A stretch of 58,620 nt of DNA from Novosphingobium sp. (GCF_027486195.1 NZ_JAIXPP010000123.1:1-58620), one strand, 5' to 3'. Positions 43,225 to 51,875 are shown, counted from the first letter of the stretch. Translations and numbers: made by a program. The notes: generated from the letters alone by a model not told the origin.

Positions 43225-43772
43225 GTGCGCGCCGCCTGCCAATCGTCCCGCAGCAACCCATAGATCACCGTATCGCGCACGCGCCCCGTCCAGGTCTTGC
43301 GTTCGCGGCGCATCACGCCTTCCTCCACCGCGCCAAGCTTGCGCACAGCAGCGCGGCTGCGGGTGTTGATCACGTCAACCTTGAACACCACCCGCTCCAG
43401 CCCGCAGGCGAACGCATGATCGATCATCAGGCGCTTGAGCCGCCGGTTGAAGCCGGTGCTGCGCAGTGCGGGCACGATGAAGCTGTTGCCGATCTCGATC
43501 GACCAGCCCGGATCGCCAAACGCGATCCACGCCGTCATGCCGACCACGGCGCCGTCCATCAACACAGCATAGACGCAGCGCCCCGGCGGGCTGGAAAGCA
43601 GGCTGTCGAACTGCGGATCGAAATGCTCACCGACATAGCAGAAGGGATAAATTTCCCAGATCTCGCTGTCCTGCGCGCAAGCCGCGCGCAAGGCCTCGCG
43701 GTGCGCTTCGCGCAGCGGTTCGATGCGCAGGTTGCCTTCCTCCAGCGGGACATAAAGTTCGCCGCCGCTCAT
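43221..43772 (-). CDS. GNAT acetyltransferase
   Basis: 183 residues of the GNAT fold most like the RimJ/RimL group: NLRIEPLREAHREALRAAC at the N-terminus, the acetyl-CoA strand region EIGNSFIVPALRSTGFNRRLKRLMIDHAF and the later VFKVDVINTRSRAAVRKLGAVEEGVMRRE, where N-x-x-S/R-x-K-LG is typical of this subfamily. It probably acetylates an amino group of a protein or small molecule. Start ATG 43772 is preceded by GATG-rich, weak ribosome binding signals. Its stop overlaps the next GTG, coupling it to the M50 protease. Confidence 0.83.
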   Translation of the reverse strand: MSGGELYVPLEEGNLRIEPLREAHREALRAACAQDSEIWEIYPFCYVGEHFDPQFDSLLSSPPGRCVYAVLMDGAVVGMTAWIAFGDPGWSIEIGNSFIVPALRSTGFNRRLKRLMIDHAFACGLERVVFKVDVINTRSRAAVRKLGAVEEGVMRRERKTWTGRVRDTVIYGLLRDDWQAART

Positions 43773-43965
43773 CGTGCAGCGACCTGATGTGGGAGGTGAC
43801 GGAAAGGGAGGCTTGCCATAGACTTGCTCACATAGGCATTGCGCAGCGAAAGCCAAGCGCTGGCAGAAAACGCGGGTAAGCAAATTCGCGGCGAGCGTAC
43901 CGGCTGGCGCGTCGGTTACTGCCTCGTCACACTGCGTTCACCCCACGTCTGCCACAAGGATCGCC

Positions 43966-44562
43966 ATGCACCGCCTGCTTCCCCGCTTGCTGCCCAGATT
44001 GCTCATCGCCCTCGCCGTGGTGATGGCGATGCTTCAGCCAGCGCAAGGCGCTGCCGGCGATCTGCGCTATGTGATCGACCGCAGCGCGAGCCATGTCGAC
44101 GCCAAGGTCGCCTTCTTCGGGATTGCCTCCAAGACCGCGAAATTCCCGGACATGTCGGGCACCTTCAATCTCTCTTTCGCCGATCTCGAAGCGCTGGACA
44201 TGGTCGTCGATATCGACGCGCGCACGCTGACCACCGGGGATTCGCAGACCAAGACGCTGCAAGGGAAAAGCTTCTTCGATGTCGCGCACCATCCCACGGT
44301 GCGCTTTGTCGGGCGGCGGCTGAAGATGTCGGGAGAGAAGACTGCCGAGGTCGAAGGCGATATCACCGCGCGCGGGATCACCCGGCCGATCAAGCTCGCC
44401 GTGACGTTCTCGGTCCCACCCTTCTCCACCGGCGGCACGCAGCCGATCTCGATCGTCGGCACCGGCGTGATCGATCGCCGCCAATTCGGGATGACAGCCT
44501 TTCCGTGGATCATCGGCGCGATGGTCAACGTGACAATCCGCGCGCGGATGGTGCCGGGTTAA
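43966..44562 (+). CDS. YceI family periplasmic protein
   Basis: 198 residues. Signal peptide (LLPRLLIALAVVMAMLQPAQG, residues 6-26), then a lipocalin-like YceI barrel: LRYVIDRSASHVDAKVAFFGIASKTAKFPDMSGTFNL, DVAHHPTVRFVGRRLK and RGITRPIKLAVTF. Family members bind polyisoprenoids and respond to stress or low pH in some bacteria. AAGGA precedes the ATG by five bases. Convergent with rbfA: 4 bases overlap. No partner membrane cytochrome b561 gene is next to it. Confidence 0.88.
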   Translation: MHRLLPRLLPRLLIALAVVMAMLQPAQGAAGDLRYVIDRSASHVDAKVAFFGIASKTAKFPDMSGTFNLSFADLEALDMVVDIDARTLTTGDSQTKTLQGKSFFDVAHHPTVRFVGRRLKMSGEKTAEVEGDITARGITRPIKLAVTFSVPPFSTGGTQPISIVGTGVIDRRQFGMTAFPWIIGAMVNVTIRARMVPG

Positions 44563-44957
44563 TCTTCTGCAGCCAGATCCCGTTGCACTTTGGGATCGGC
44601 GAGCAGTTTGTCGATATGGCCCGCCACATCGAAGCTCTCATCTGCCAGAAACTTCATCTTCGCCGCGTATTTCAGGCGCAGACGCTGAGCGACTTCCTTC
44701 TGGAAGAACGCCGTGTTGGTGCGCAGCGCCTTCAGCACCGCCTCCTCGTTCGCGCCGAGCAGCGGCTTGATATAGGCCGTCGCGTGCCGCAGGTCTGGCG
44801 ACATCCGCACTTCCGTCACCGAGACCGAATGCGCGGTGAGCACCTCGTCGTGCACTTCCTGCCGCATCAGCAGTTCGGAGAGGATGTGGCGCACCTGTTC
44901 ACCCACCTTGAGCAGGCGGACCGAGCGGGTTTCCGGGGATGCGGGCTGCTTTGCCAT
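44559..44957 (-). CDS. rbfA: 30S ribosome-binding factor RbfA
   Basis: 132 residues with the KH-like RbfA fold: RSVRLLKVGEQVRHILSELLMRQEV, LTAHSVSVTEVRMSPDLRHATAYI and RLRLKYAAKMKFLADESFD, the family end motif being KY-x-P-K/A-L-x-F-x-x-D. It matures the 5' end of 16S rRNA under cold conditions. It follows DUF1697 by 13 bases on the minus strand and probably belongs to the long rimP-to-rbfA operon. Confidence 0.94.
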   Translation of the reverse strand: MAKQPASPETRSVRLLKVGEQVRHILSELLMRQEVHDEVLTAHSVSVTEVRMSPDLRHATAYIKPLLGANEEAVLKALRTNTAFFQKEVAQRLRLKYAAKMKFLADESFDVAGHIDKLLADPKVQRDLAAED

Positions 44958-44970
44958 GTATTCTGATCCT

Positions 44971-45507
44971 TCAGCCCATCTTCGCCAGTATACGGGCGAG
45001 TGAGCGTACATTGCGCGCCGTGCCGCGCCGACCGAGCCGCCGTTCGAGAAACGCGCCCGTCATCCGGCTGGCCGAAACGCCTTCGACAAAATCGATATAG
45101 AGCGCGCGCGGGCCAAGTGCGAGCCTTTCGGGACCACGCGCCGTCTGATCTTCCACCAGCACGCGGAACTGCGTCGGATCGGCCTCGCCATCGAGGAACA
45201 TGGTGTGGACGTTGGCGTCCGCGCCGTGCCCGGTGAACGGATTGTCCTCGATGCTGCTGCGGATTTCCTCCACGCTGCGCACCGCGACAATGCTGCGCAT
45301 GTCGAACTTGGCGCGCACGAGACGCTCCAGCATTTCCTCAAGCCCCGCCGTCGGCCGCTCGTCATGATCGAACAGCACGTTGCCGCTCGCAACGACCGTC
45401 TCGATATTGGCGAGCCCCTCGCCTTCGAACGCCGCGCGCAACTCCGCCATCGTCAAGCGATTGCCGCCGACATTGATCGAACCGAGCAGAGCGACGTAGC
45501 GGGGCAT
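44971..45507 (-). CDS. DUF1697 protein
   Basis: 178 residues, starting MPRYVALLGSINVGGNRLTMAELRAAFEGEGLANIETVVASGNVLFDH, the diagnostic DUF1697 opening (LLRGINVGG-like, with SGNVLF). A later DFVEGVSASRMTGAFLERRLGRRGTARN matches the conserved end (T-x-R-N). Function unknown; the fold is ferredoxin-like. Its ATG overlaps the TGA of the small membrane protein (TGATG). It sits inside the translation operon between infB and rbfA, an uncommon position for this family. Confidence 0.85.
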   Translation of the reverse strand: MPRYVALLGSINVGGNRLTMAELRAAFEGEGLANIETVVASGNVLFDHDERPTAGLEEMLERLVRAKFDMRSIVAVRSVEEIRSSIEDNPFTGHGADANVHTMFLDGEADPTQFRVLVEDQTARGPERLALGPRALYIDFVEGVSASRMTGAFLERRLGRRGTARNVRSLARILAKMG

Positions 45508-45617
45508 CACACGTGTGTCACAAAGATGTAGGCGAGGAACAGGACCGGCGACCCGAACAGGATCACCAGTCCAATGCAGCCAAAAACCTTCAACTTCCGA
45601 TCAGGTTCATAGGCCAC
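45507..45617 (-). CDS. 36-residue single-pass membrane protein in the infB-rbfA gap
   Basis: A short frame opens at GTG 45617, eight bases after an AGGAG ribosome binding site (GTAGGAGTTGAGCAC), and ends in TGA overlapping the DUF1697 ATG. The product starts as fMet-AYEPDRKLKVFGCIG and continues with a hydrophobic helix LVILFGSPVLFLAYIFVTHV; a charged N-terminus and a single 20-residue membrane segment. It begins 11 bases after the infB stop, so it is likely translated from the same transcript. It is too short for ordinary gene finding. Function unknown; I do not recognise the family. Confidence 0.68.
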   Translation of the reverse strand: MAYEPDRKLKVFGCIGLVILFGSPVLFLAYIFVTHV

Positions 45618-45628
45618 GTGCTCAACTC

Positions 45629-48226
45629 CTACAGCGTGCGCACGCGCTCCTCGACCTCGAACACTTCAAGCTGGTCGCCCGGCTTCACGTCGTTCGTATC
45701 GGCCAGCACCACACCGCACTCAAGGCCGGCGCGCACTTCGGGCACGTCGTCCTTGAAGCGGCGCAGCGAGTGGATGAGCGTCTGCGAGATAATGACATCG
45801 TTGCGCGTAAGGCGCGCGTTGATGCCCTTGCGGATGAAGCCCTCGACCACGAGCAGACCCGCAGCCTTGTCGCGCTTGCCGGCGGGGAACACTTCCTTGA
45901 CCTCGGCACGGCCGACCACGGTCTCGATCCGCTCCGGCCCGAGCTGGCCGGCCATTTCGAGGCGGATGTCGTCCGTCAGTTGATAGATCACGTCAAAGTA
46001 CTTCATCCGCACCTTGAAGCGTTCGACCAGTTCGCGTGCCTTGGCGTTGGGGCGCACGTTGAAGCCGATGATCGGTGCGCCGCTCGCCTGCGCGAGGTTG
46101 ACGTCGCTTTCGGTAATCGCACCCACGCCCGAGGCGAGGATGCGGACCTTGATCTCGTCGGTCGAGATGCGGTTGAGCGCATTGACGATCGCTTCGGTCG
46201 AGCCTTGCACGTCGGCCTTGATGACCACGGGGTACTCGATGACCGCCTGCTTGGCGGCAAGCGCGGAGAACATGTTCTCCAGGCTTGTCGGAGCCTGCGC
46301 GGTGCGCTTGGCCGTCGCGCGTTCCTGGCGATAGGCCGCAACCTCGCGGGCACGCGCCTCGTTCTCCACCACCGTCAGCGTATCGCCTGCCATCGGCACA
46401 CCGCCGAGGCCGAGCACCTCGACCGGCAGCGAAGGCGGCGCTTCCTTGATCTGGCGTCCCTTGTCGTCAAGCATCGCGCGAACGCGGCCCGACTGGGTGC
46501 CGACCACCAGAATGTCACCGACCTTGAGCGTGCCGCGATTGACCAGCACGGTCGCGAGCGGACCCTTGCCCTTGTCGAGCTTGGCTTCGATCACGGTCGC
46601 TTCGGCAGCGCGGTCCGGATTGGCGCGCAGTTCGAGCAGTTCGGCCTGAATCAGGATCTTCTCGATCAGCTCGTCCATGCCCTGCCCGGTCTTGGCCGAA
46701 ACCTCGACATCCTGCACATCGCCCGACATTTCCTCGACCACGATCTCGTGCTCAAGCAGACGTTCGCGGATCTTCTGCGGGTTGGCCTCGTGCTTGTCGG
46801 CCTTGGTGATCGCCACGATCATCGGCACGCCGGCCGCCTTGGTGTGGTTGATCGCCTCGATCGTCTGCGGCATCAGCCCGTCGTCCGCTGCGACCACCAG
46901 AATGACGATGTCCGTCACGTTGGCACCGCGCATGCGCATTTCAGTGAAGGCTTCGTGGCCCGGGGTATCGAGGAAGGTGATGTGATCACCGGCCTTGGTC
47001 TTGATCTGGTAGGCGCCGATATGCTGCGTGATGCCGCCAGCCTCGCCGCGCACCACGTCGGTGCCGCGCAGCGCATCGAGCAGGCTGGTCTTGCCATGGT
47101 CGACATGGCCCATGATCGTGACGACCGGCGGACGCGGCTGCAGCGTTTCTTCGAAATCGACGTCGGCCGCGCTGTCGATATCGACATCCGATTCCGATAC
47201 GCGCTTGATATTATGGCCGAATTCGGTGACAAGCAGCTCGGCAGTGTCCTGATCGATGGTCTGGTTGATGGTGACCATCATGCCCATCTTGAACAGTGCC
47301 TTGACCAGATCCGCGGCCTTTTCGGCCATGCGGTTGCCCAGTTCCTGCACCGTGATCGCCTCGGGCACCACGACATCGCGGACCTGCTTCTCGCGCGGCT
47401 GCGATTGCCCGGCAAAGTGCGCGCGCTTTTCCTTCTCGCGCGCCCGCTTGAGCGCAGCGAGGCTGCGGGCGCGGGCGCCCTCGTCCTCGTTCAGCGCGCG
47501 GGTAACCGTGAGCTTACCGGCCTGGCGGCGGTCGCCCGCACCCTTGTCACGCGGGGCATGCGCCGGCTTCTTCGCCGCCGGTTCAGGCCGCTTGGGCGCG
47601 ACCACGGGGGTGAAACGGCGCGGCGCGGGCTGCGCGGGTTCGGCAGCAGCAGCAGCGGGTGCTTCGGCTTCGGCTGGCGCAGCCGGGGCCGTGACAGGCG
47701 CCTCAACCGGAGCGGGAGCCGGAGCCGGGGCAGCAGGGGCCTCGGCAACCGGGGCCTCGACCGGGGCAGCGGCCTGCGCTTCGGCGGGAGCCGCAGCTTC
47801 AGCCTCACCGGCCTTGCGTGCTTCGGCGGCGCGGCGCGCTTCCTCGAGCGCGCGCAGGCGCTCTTCCTGTTCGCGGCGGTTCGCGGCTTCAAGCGCCTGC
47901 TGGCGGGCTTCCTCGGCCTCGCGCAGCAGCCGGGTCTGCATTTCCTGGCGGGTCTCGAGCGAGGCGGCACGCGGCGGCGGCGGAGGTGCCGGCGCGCGGA
48001 CGGGCTGCGGCGCAGGTGCGGCGGGCGCGGCAACGGGCGCCTCGGCCGGTGCGCTGGCAGCAGCCACTTCACCCGGGGTGCGCGGCATCAGCTTGCGCCG
48101 CTTGACCTCGACGACGACCTTGTTGGTCCGCCCATGGCTGAAGGTCTGCTTGACCTCGCCGGCCTCAACCGAAGTCTTCAGGCCAAGCGGCCTGCGGCCG
48201 AGCGTCGGCTTCTTGTCATCGCTCAT
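45629..48226 (-). CDS. infB: Translation initiation factor IF-2
   Basis: 865 residues. A long Pro/Ala/Glu-rich N-terminal extension (about 45-270) follows the IF2-N domain start (KPTLGRRPLGLKT, KVVVEVKRRK). The GTPase G domain has GHVDHGKTSLLDALR (G1), DTPGHEAF (G3) and TKADKHEAN (NKxD type G4), then domain II, IF-2 and C-terminal domains ending in VRTL. It brings initiator tRNA to the ribosome. Start ATG 48226 lies 6 bases after ylxR. Core of the rimP-nusA-ylxR-infB operon. Confidence 0.97.
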   Translation of the reverse strand: MSDDKKPTLGRRPLGLKTSVEAGEVKQTFSHGRTNKVVVEVKRRKLMPRTPGEVAAASAPAEAPVAAPAAPAPQPVRAPAPPPPPRAASLETRQEMQTRLLREAEEARQQALEAANRREQEERLRALEEARRAAEARKAGEAEAAAPAEAQAAAPVEAPVAEAPAAPAPAPAPVEAPVTAPAAPAEAEAPAAAAAEPAQPAPRRFTPVVAPKRPEPAAKKPAHAPRDKGAGDRRQAGKLTVTRALNEDEGARARSLAALKRAREKEKRAHFAGQSQPREKQVRDVVVPEAITVQELGNRMAEKAADLVKALFKMGMMVTINQTIDQDTAELLVTEFGHNIKRVSESDVDIDSAADVDFEETLQPRPPVVTIMGHVDHGKTSLLDALRGTDVVRGEAGGITQHIGAYQIKTKAGDHITFLDTPGHEAFTEMRMRGANVTDIVILVVAADDGLMPQTIEAINHTKAAGVPMIVAITKADKHEANPQKIRERLLEHEIVVEEMSGDVQDVEVSAKTGQGMDELIEKILIQAELLELRANPDRAAEATVIEAKLDKGKGPLATVLVNRGTLKVGDILVVGTQSGRVRAMLDDKGRQIKEAPPSLPVEVLGLGGVPMAGDTLTVVENEARAREVAAYRQERATAKRTAQAPTSLENMFSALAAKQAVIEYPVVIKADVQGSTEAIVNALNRISTDEIKVRILASGVGAITESDVNLAQASGAPIIGFNVRPNAKARELVERFKVRMKYFDVIYQLTDDIRLEMAGQLGPERIETVVGRAEVKEVFPAGKRDKAAGLLVVEGFIRKGINARLTRNDVIISQTLIHSLRRFKDDVPEVRAGLECGVVLADTNDVKPGDQLEVFEVEERVRTL

Positions 48227-48231
48227 CGAAA

Positions 48232-48972
48232 CTATATACCCTTCGTATCAATATCTTCGCACGCTGCCGAAGCAACGTCCGCCGTGTCTTGTTCAGACCC
48301 TAGAAAGTGCAGCAGGCGCCGCAGCGGCACCGCGACCCGCTGCGCCGCAGCGGCATCGACCAGCGCCAGGTGAACCACGTTGTCGCGGCCCAATGCCACA
48401 GACAGCGCTGCCCGGTCCAGCGGCAAGATGATGCCTTTGAGGCCGGTTCCTTCCGCTTCTTCGCCCACGCGCCAGGCCTGGGCCAGCTTGTTCGGACCGT
48501 CGGTTCCGGCATCGCTGGCATGGGCCAGCCATTTCACCGCACCGGCCCGTGCGCCTTGCGCGATCTTCTCGGTGCCAAGCAGCATGTTGCCCGCCCGCAG
48601 CTCGATGCCGAGGCGATCGGTCAGCGCGCGGGTAAGCGCAGCGCGGGTCCGCTCGGGGAGATCGGCCGGGATGGAAAGCGACGCACCCTTGAAAGCCCGC
48701 GCCAACGCGCCGCGCAGCTTGCCATTGGCAATCGCGGTCGCAAGCTCGGTCTCTCCCACCCCGATCCACGCGCCCCGCCCTGGCGCACGCGCCAAGGCAT
48801 CGGGAAGCACGTCTCCGGTGGGTGAAATCGCCAGCCGCACAAGCTCGCCGCGCGCATCATGGCGCCCGGTCAGCACGCATTTCCGCTCCGGCTGGGCCTC
48901 CTTTGCGGAAGTCCCGGCCGGCTTGCTGCCAATCCTGTCGGAGCTCAGCGTGTCATTGTGAGGATTCCGCAT
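48232..48972 (-). CDS. ylxR: YlxR (DUF448) RNA-binding protein fused to an L7Ae-like domain
   Basis: 246 residues. The N-terminal YlxR domain is clear at QPERKCVLTGRHDARGELVRLAISPTGDVLPD and GRGAWIG. From about residue 95 an L7Ae/YlxQ-like domain follows (LELRAGNMLLGTEKIAQGARAGAVKWLAHASDAG, then GIILPLDRAALSVALGRDNVVHLALVD). In Bacillus the two are separate neighbours (ylxR, ylxQ); alphaproteobacteria often fuse them. ATG 48972 overlaps nusA by 20 bases. A polar tail follows. Role in rRNA transcription or translation control is inferred from the operon. Confidence 0.88.
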   Translation of the reverse strand: MRNPHNDTLSSDRIGSKPAGTSAKEAQPERKCVLTGRHDARGELVRLAISPTGDVLPDALARAPGRGAWIGVGETELATAIANGKLRGALARAFKGASLSIPADLPERTRAALTRALTDRLGIELRAGNMLLGTEKIAQGARAGAVKWLAHASDAGTDGPNKLAQAWRVGEEAEGTGLKGIILPLDRAALSVALGRDNVVHLALVDAAAAQRVAVPLRRLLHFLGSEQDTADVASAACEDIDTKGI

Positions 48973-50596
48973 GGGCGGCCTCCTCATTTGCCGGCTCGTC
49001 TTCGAACCAGTGCGCACGCGCAGCCATGATGATCTCGTTGCCCTGCTCTTCCGAGAGGCCATACTCGCCGAGCACGCCGCCCTTGTCCTCGCTGCGCTCG
49101 CTGCGTTCGCGGTCGCGGCGGGTCTCGTTCGGGTTGTTGTTGCGGCGGCGCTGTTCGCCCCCGCGCTTCTTGGCAATGAGTTCGTCGGTGGCGAGATCGG
49201 CGAGATCGTCGAGCGTCTTGATGCCCGCCTTGCCGAGCGTGACCAGCATGGCTTCGGTCAGGTGCGGCAGCTCGGCCAGATCGTCCTCGACGCCAAGGCC
49301 GCGGCGCTCCTCGCGCTGTGCTTCCTCGCGGCGCTCCAGCGCCTCGAGCGCGCGGCTCTGCAGTTCCTGACCGAGCTCCTCGTCGAAGCCTTCGATCGCG
49401 GCGAGTTCGGCGATGTCGATATAGGCGACTTCCTCAAGCTCGCTGAAGCCTTCGGCGACCAGCAGCTGCGAAAGCGTCTCGTCCACATCGAGCTCTTCCT
49501 CGAACATCTTCGAGCGCTCGGCGAATTCCTTCTGGCGCTTCTCCGAAGCTTCCGCCTCGGTCATGATGTCGATGGCCGAACCCGTCAGCGACGAGGCCAG
49601 ACGCACATTCTGGCCGCGCCGACCGATGGCGAGGCTGAGCTGATCATCAGGCACGACGACCTCGATGCGGCTCTCTTCCTCGTCGATCACCACGCGGCTG
49701 ACGGTCGCGGGCTGCAGCGCGTTCACCACGAAGGTCGCGGTGTCTTCGCTCCAGGGGATGATGTCGATCTTCTCGCCCTGCAGTTCCTGCACGACGGCCT
49801 GCACGCGGCTGCCCTTCATGCCGACGCAGGCGCCGACCGGGTCAATGCTCGAATCGCGGCTGATCACACCGATCTTGGCGCGGCTGCCCGGATCGCGGGC
49901 GGCGGCCTTGATCTCGATGATGCCATCGTAGATTTCGGGTACTTCCTGCGCGAAGAGCTTCTTCATGAATTCAGGATGCGCGCGGCTCAGGAAGATCTGC
50001 GGACCGCGGTTCTGGCGCTCCACCTTCATGATCCAGGCGCGCACGCGCTCGCCCACGCGGGGCACTTCGCGCGGGATCTGCTGGTCGCGGCGGATCACGC
50101 CCTCGGCTCGGCCGAGGTTGACGATCACGTGGCCGAACTCGACCGACTTGATCACCCCGGTGATCACTTCGCCGGCGCGGTCCTTGAACTCTTCGTACTG
50201 GCGGTCACGCTCGGCATCGCGGACCTTCTGGAAGATCACCTGCTTGGCCGACTGCGCATCGATGCGGCCAAGATCGACCGGCGGCAGCGGATCGACGAGG
50301 AAGTCGCCGACCTTCGCGCCGGGCTGCAGCTTCTCGGCCTGCTTGAGATCGACCTGCTTGAAGTAGTCCTCGACCTCTTCCACCACCTCGACCACGCGCC
50401 ACAGACGCAGGTCGCCGGTGCGCGGATCGAGCTTGGCGCGGATGTCGTTCTCGGCGCCATAGCGGTTACGCGCAGACTTCTGGATCGCTTCTTCCATCGC
50501 CTCGATGACGATGGACTTGTCGATCATCTTCTCGGTCGCGACAGAGTTCGCGATCGCGAGCAGCTCGGCGCGGTTGGCGGAAATCGCACTGGCCAT
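48953..50596 (-). CDS. nusA: Transcription elongation/termination factor NusA
   Basis: 547 residues. NusA N-terminal domain (RAELLAIANSVATEKMIDKSIVIEAMEEAIQKSARNRYG, residues 8-46), S1 domain (EVITGVIKSVEFGHVIVNLGRAEGVI), KH1 with SRDSSIDPVGACVGMKGSRVQAVVQELQGEKIDI and KH2 (SLAIGRRGQNVRLASSLTG), then two helix-hairpin-helix repeats (LLVAEGFSELEEVAYI, LVTLGKAGIKTLDDLADLA) and an acidic, Glu-rich tail. Pauses RNA polymerase and helps antitermination. It starts 3 bases after rimP. Confidence 0.97.
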   Translation of the reverse strand: MASAISANRAELLAIANSVATEKMIDKSIVIEAMEEAIQKSARNRYGAENDIRAKLDPRTGDLRLWRVVEVVEEVEDYFKQVDLKQAEKLQPGAKVGDFLVDPLPPVDLGRIDAQSAKQVIFQKVRDAERDRQYEEFKDRAGEVITGVIKSVEFGHVIVNLGRAEGVIRRDQQIPREVPRVGERVRAWIMKVERQNRGPQIFLSRAHPEFMKKLFAQEVPEIYDGIIEIKAAARDPGSRAKIGVISRDSSIDPVGACVGMKGSRVQAVVQELQGEKIDIIPWSEDTATFVVNALQPATVSRVVIDEEESRIEVVVPDDQLSLAIGRRGQNVRLASSLTGSAIDIMTEAEASEKRQKEFAERSKMFEEELDVDETLSQLLVAEGFSELEEVAYIDIAELAAIEGFDEELGQELQSRALEALERREEAQREERRGLGVEDDLAELPHLTEAMLVTLGKAGIKTLDDLADLATDELIAKKRGGEQRRRNNNPNETRRDRERSERSEDKGGVLGEYGLSEEQGNEIIMAARAHWFEDEPANEEAAHAESSQ

Positions 50597-50599
50597 GGC

Positions 50600-51160
50600 T
50601 TAGTCTTCCTGTTCCTCAACTAGGTCGTCCACGCCGCTGACATCCAGCGGCCGGGAAGCGGCAATCAGCTTATCGGTGAGGATAAGCTTGGCATTGGCGA
50701 CGAGGCTGAATGGTACTTCGTATACCACGCCATCGTCGTTGATCGAAATCATCTCTTGGTCAGCATCGAAGTCGACCAGATCACCCCGGAAGCGCTTGCG
50801 ATTGTCGAGCAGCTCGGCAAGCTCGATCCGCGCCTCGTGACCGGTCCATGCGGCGAAATCCTTCGCGCGGGTCAGCGGACGGTCGATACCGGGCGAGCTG
50901 ACCTCGAGCCGATAGGCCTCCGCGATCAGCACTTCGCCCGCTTCCTCAAGCGCATCGATGCGATCGGAAATGCGGTGCGAGAGCGCGGCGCAGTCCTCGA
51001 TCACCAGCTGCCCGGTCTCGGGCCGCTCGGCCATGATCTGGAGCGTGTGCTCCTCGTCACCGATCTCGCCGCCCTTGAAATAGCGCACGCGCACGAGATC
51101 GAAGCCGAGGCTCGCAGCCTCTTCTCCGGCGATCTCGGTAATCCGTGCGATATCGTTCAT
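50600..51160 (-). CDS. rimP: Ribosome maturation factor RimP
   Basis: 186 residues: IARITEIAGEEAASLGFDLVRVRYFKGG, LVIEDCAALSHRISDRIDALEEAGEVLIAEAYRLEVSSPGIDRPL and FRGDLVDFDADQEMISI match the RimP N- and C-terminal domains, with the characteristic SSPGIDRPL. It assists 30S maturation. GGAG lies six bases before the ATG. First gene of the rimP-nusA-ylxR-infB operon; the gap of 335 bases upstream to the divergent small gene carries the promoter region. Confidence 0.95.
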   Translation of the reverse strand: MNDIARITEIAGEEAASLGFDLVRVRYFKGGEIGDEEHTLQIMAERPETGQLVIEDCAALSHRISDRIDALEEAGEVLIAEAYRLEVSSPGIDRPLTRAKDFAAWTGHEARIELAELLDNRKRFRGDLVDFDADQEMISINDDGVVYEVPFSLVANAKLILTDKLIAASRPLDVSGVDDLVEEQED

Positions 51161-51495
51161 GCGTGCTCCAAGGGGCCAACGCAGCAAAGGCAGCGGGTTT
51201 GGTGCCGGCCCCGTTTGGCGCCAGCCCAGACTTTGCCTTCACAATGTCGGGATGCACTCGCCCTAGGCGCACGCCCCAAAAAAGGCAAGCGCCAAGATTG
51301 CGCGGCAAGCGCCTCCCGAAAGTCGGTGAAATTTCCCACACTTTGGGATCGCAATAGGCAAAACCAACTAGCCGCAAATCGAGGAACGACGCATTTCCGA
51401 CATTTCTCGCATTTGGCACGCCCTATGCAATGCTCTTGGCATACGCCGGACGGACTGGACGGCGCCACACTCGAACCACAGAAGGGAACCATACA
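51161..51495. other. Divergent intergenic region (rimP / small peptide gene)
   Basis: 335 bases without a gene. It holds the candidate sigma-54 promoter for the PspC unit at 51413-51429 and presumably the rimP promoter, for which I see no clear -35/-10 pair. A run of A residues near 51280 (CCAAAAAAGG) and a T-rich stretch near 51340 are the only other features. Confidence 0.4.
51413..51429 (+). promoter_or_regulatory. Candidate sigma-54 promoter of the PspC unit
   Basis: TTGGCACGCCCTATGCA fits TGGCACG-N4-TTGCA with one mismatch; GG (51415) and GC (51427) are separated by 10 bases. A start about 12 bases later would be near 51440, giving a leader of about 56 bases. PspC operons in enterobacteria are sigma-54 dependent, so the match is meaningful. 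Confidence 0.6.
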
Positions 51496-51642
51496 ATGAC
51501 CACCATCCGCAACTTTACCGCCCCGATCTTCAGCGCTGCTGCCGCGATCGCCCTCACTTTCGCCATGGTCGGCGCCGCAGTCACCAGCCCGGTTCAGAGC
51601 CCGCTGCACACCGCCACCGTCAGCTCGGTGTACTCGGCATGA
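51496..51642 (+). CDS. 48-residue secreted or membrane-anchored peptide upstream of PspC
   Basis: A short gene with a signal-like helix (IFSAAAAIALTFAMVGAAV) after a polar start MTTIRNFTAP and a small hydrophilic end (SPVQSPLHTATVSSVYSA). GAAGGGAACC lies about 6-10 bases upstream of the ATG. Its stop overlaps the pspC ATG by 4 bases (ATGA), so it is translationally coupled and probably co-regulated by the sigma-54-like promoter. I know no family for it; it is not PspB or PspD. Confidence 0.6.
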   Translation: MTTIRNFTAPIFSAAAAIALTFAMVGAAVTSPVQSPLHTATVSSVYSA

Positions 51643-51860
51643 GCGACCTGCGCTTCGAGGACAACGCTGTCCGTTCGCCTGCCCCTCGGGGCTTCCGTCT
51701 CAACAAGCAGCGCGGCAAGATCATGGGCGTCAGCGCCGGGATCGCCGACTACTTCGGTCTCGATGTCACGCTCGTTCGCGTGGCCTGGGTGATCGGCACG
51801 CTGGTCGGCTTCGGCTCGCTGATCCTGATCTACCTCGCCATCGGCCTGATCGCGGATTGA
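51639..51860 (+). CDS. pspC: PspC-domain protein
   Basis: 73 residues. The PspC domain is clear: FRLNKQRGKIMGVSAGIADYFGLDVTLVRVAWVIGTLVGFGSLILIYLAIGLI, a short N-terminal segment followed by a long hydrophobic helix (about residues 44-72). PspC proteins sit in the inner membrane, sense envelope stress in enterobacteria with PspB and PspA, and bear a conserved GV-x-AGIA-x-YF motif, present here. No PspA, PspB or PspF lies next to it. A strong hairpin follows 15 bases after its stop. Confidence 0.88.
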   Translation: MSDLRFEDNAVRSPAPRGFRLNKQRGKIMGVSAGIADYFGLDVTLVRVAWVIGTLVGFGSLILIYLAIGLIAD

Positions 51861-51875
51861 GCCCGCACCCAGCCT

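Noticed and set aside
45515..48373. Plus-strand frame opposite infB and 48971-50623 opposite nusA
   Set aside because: Antisense shadows caused by GC-rich codon bias; the minus-strand genes have clear domains.
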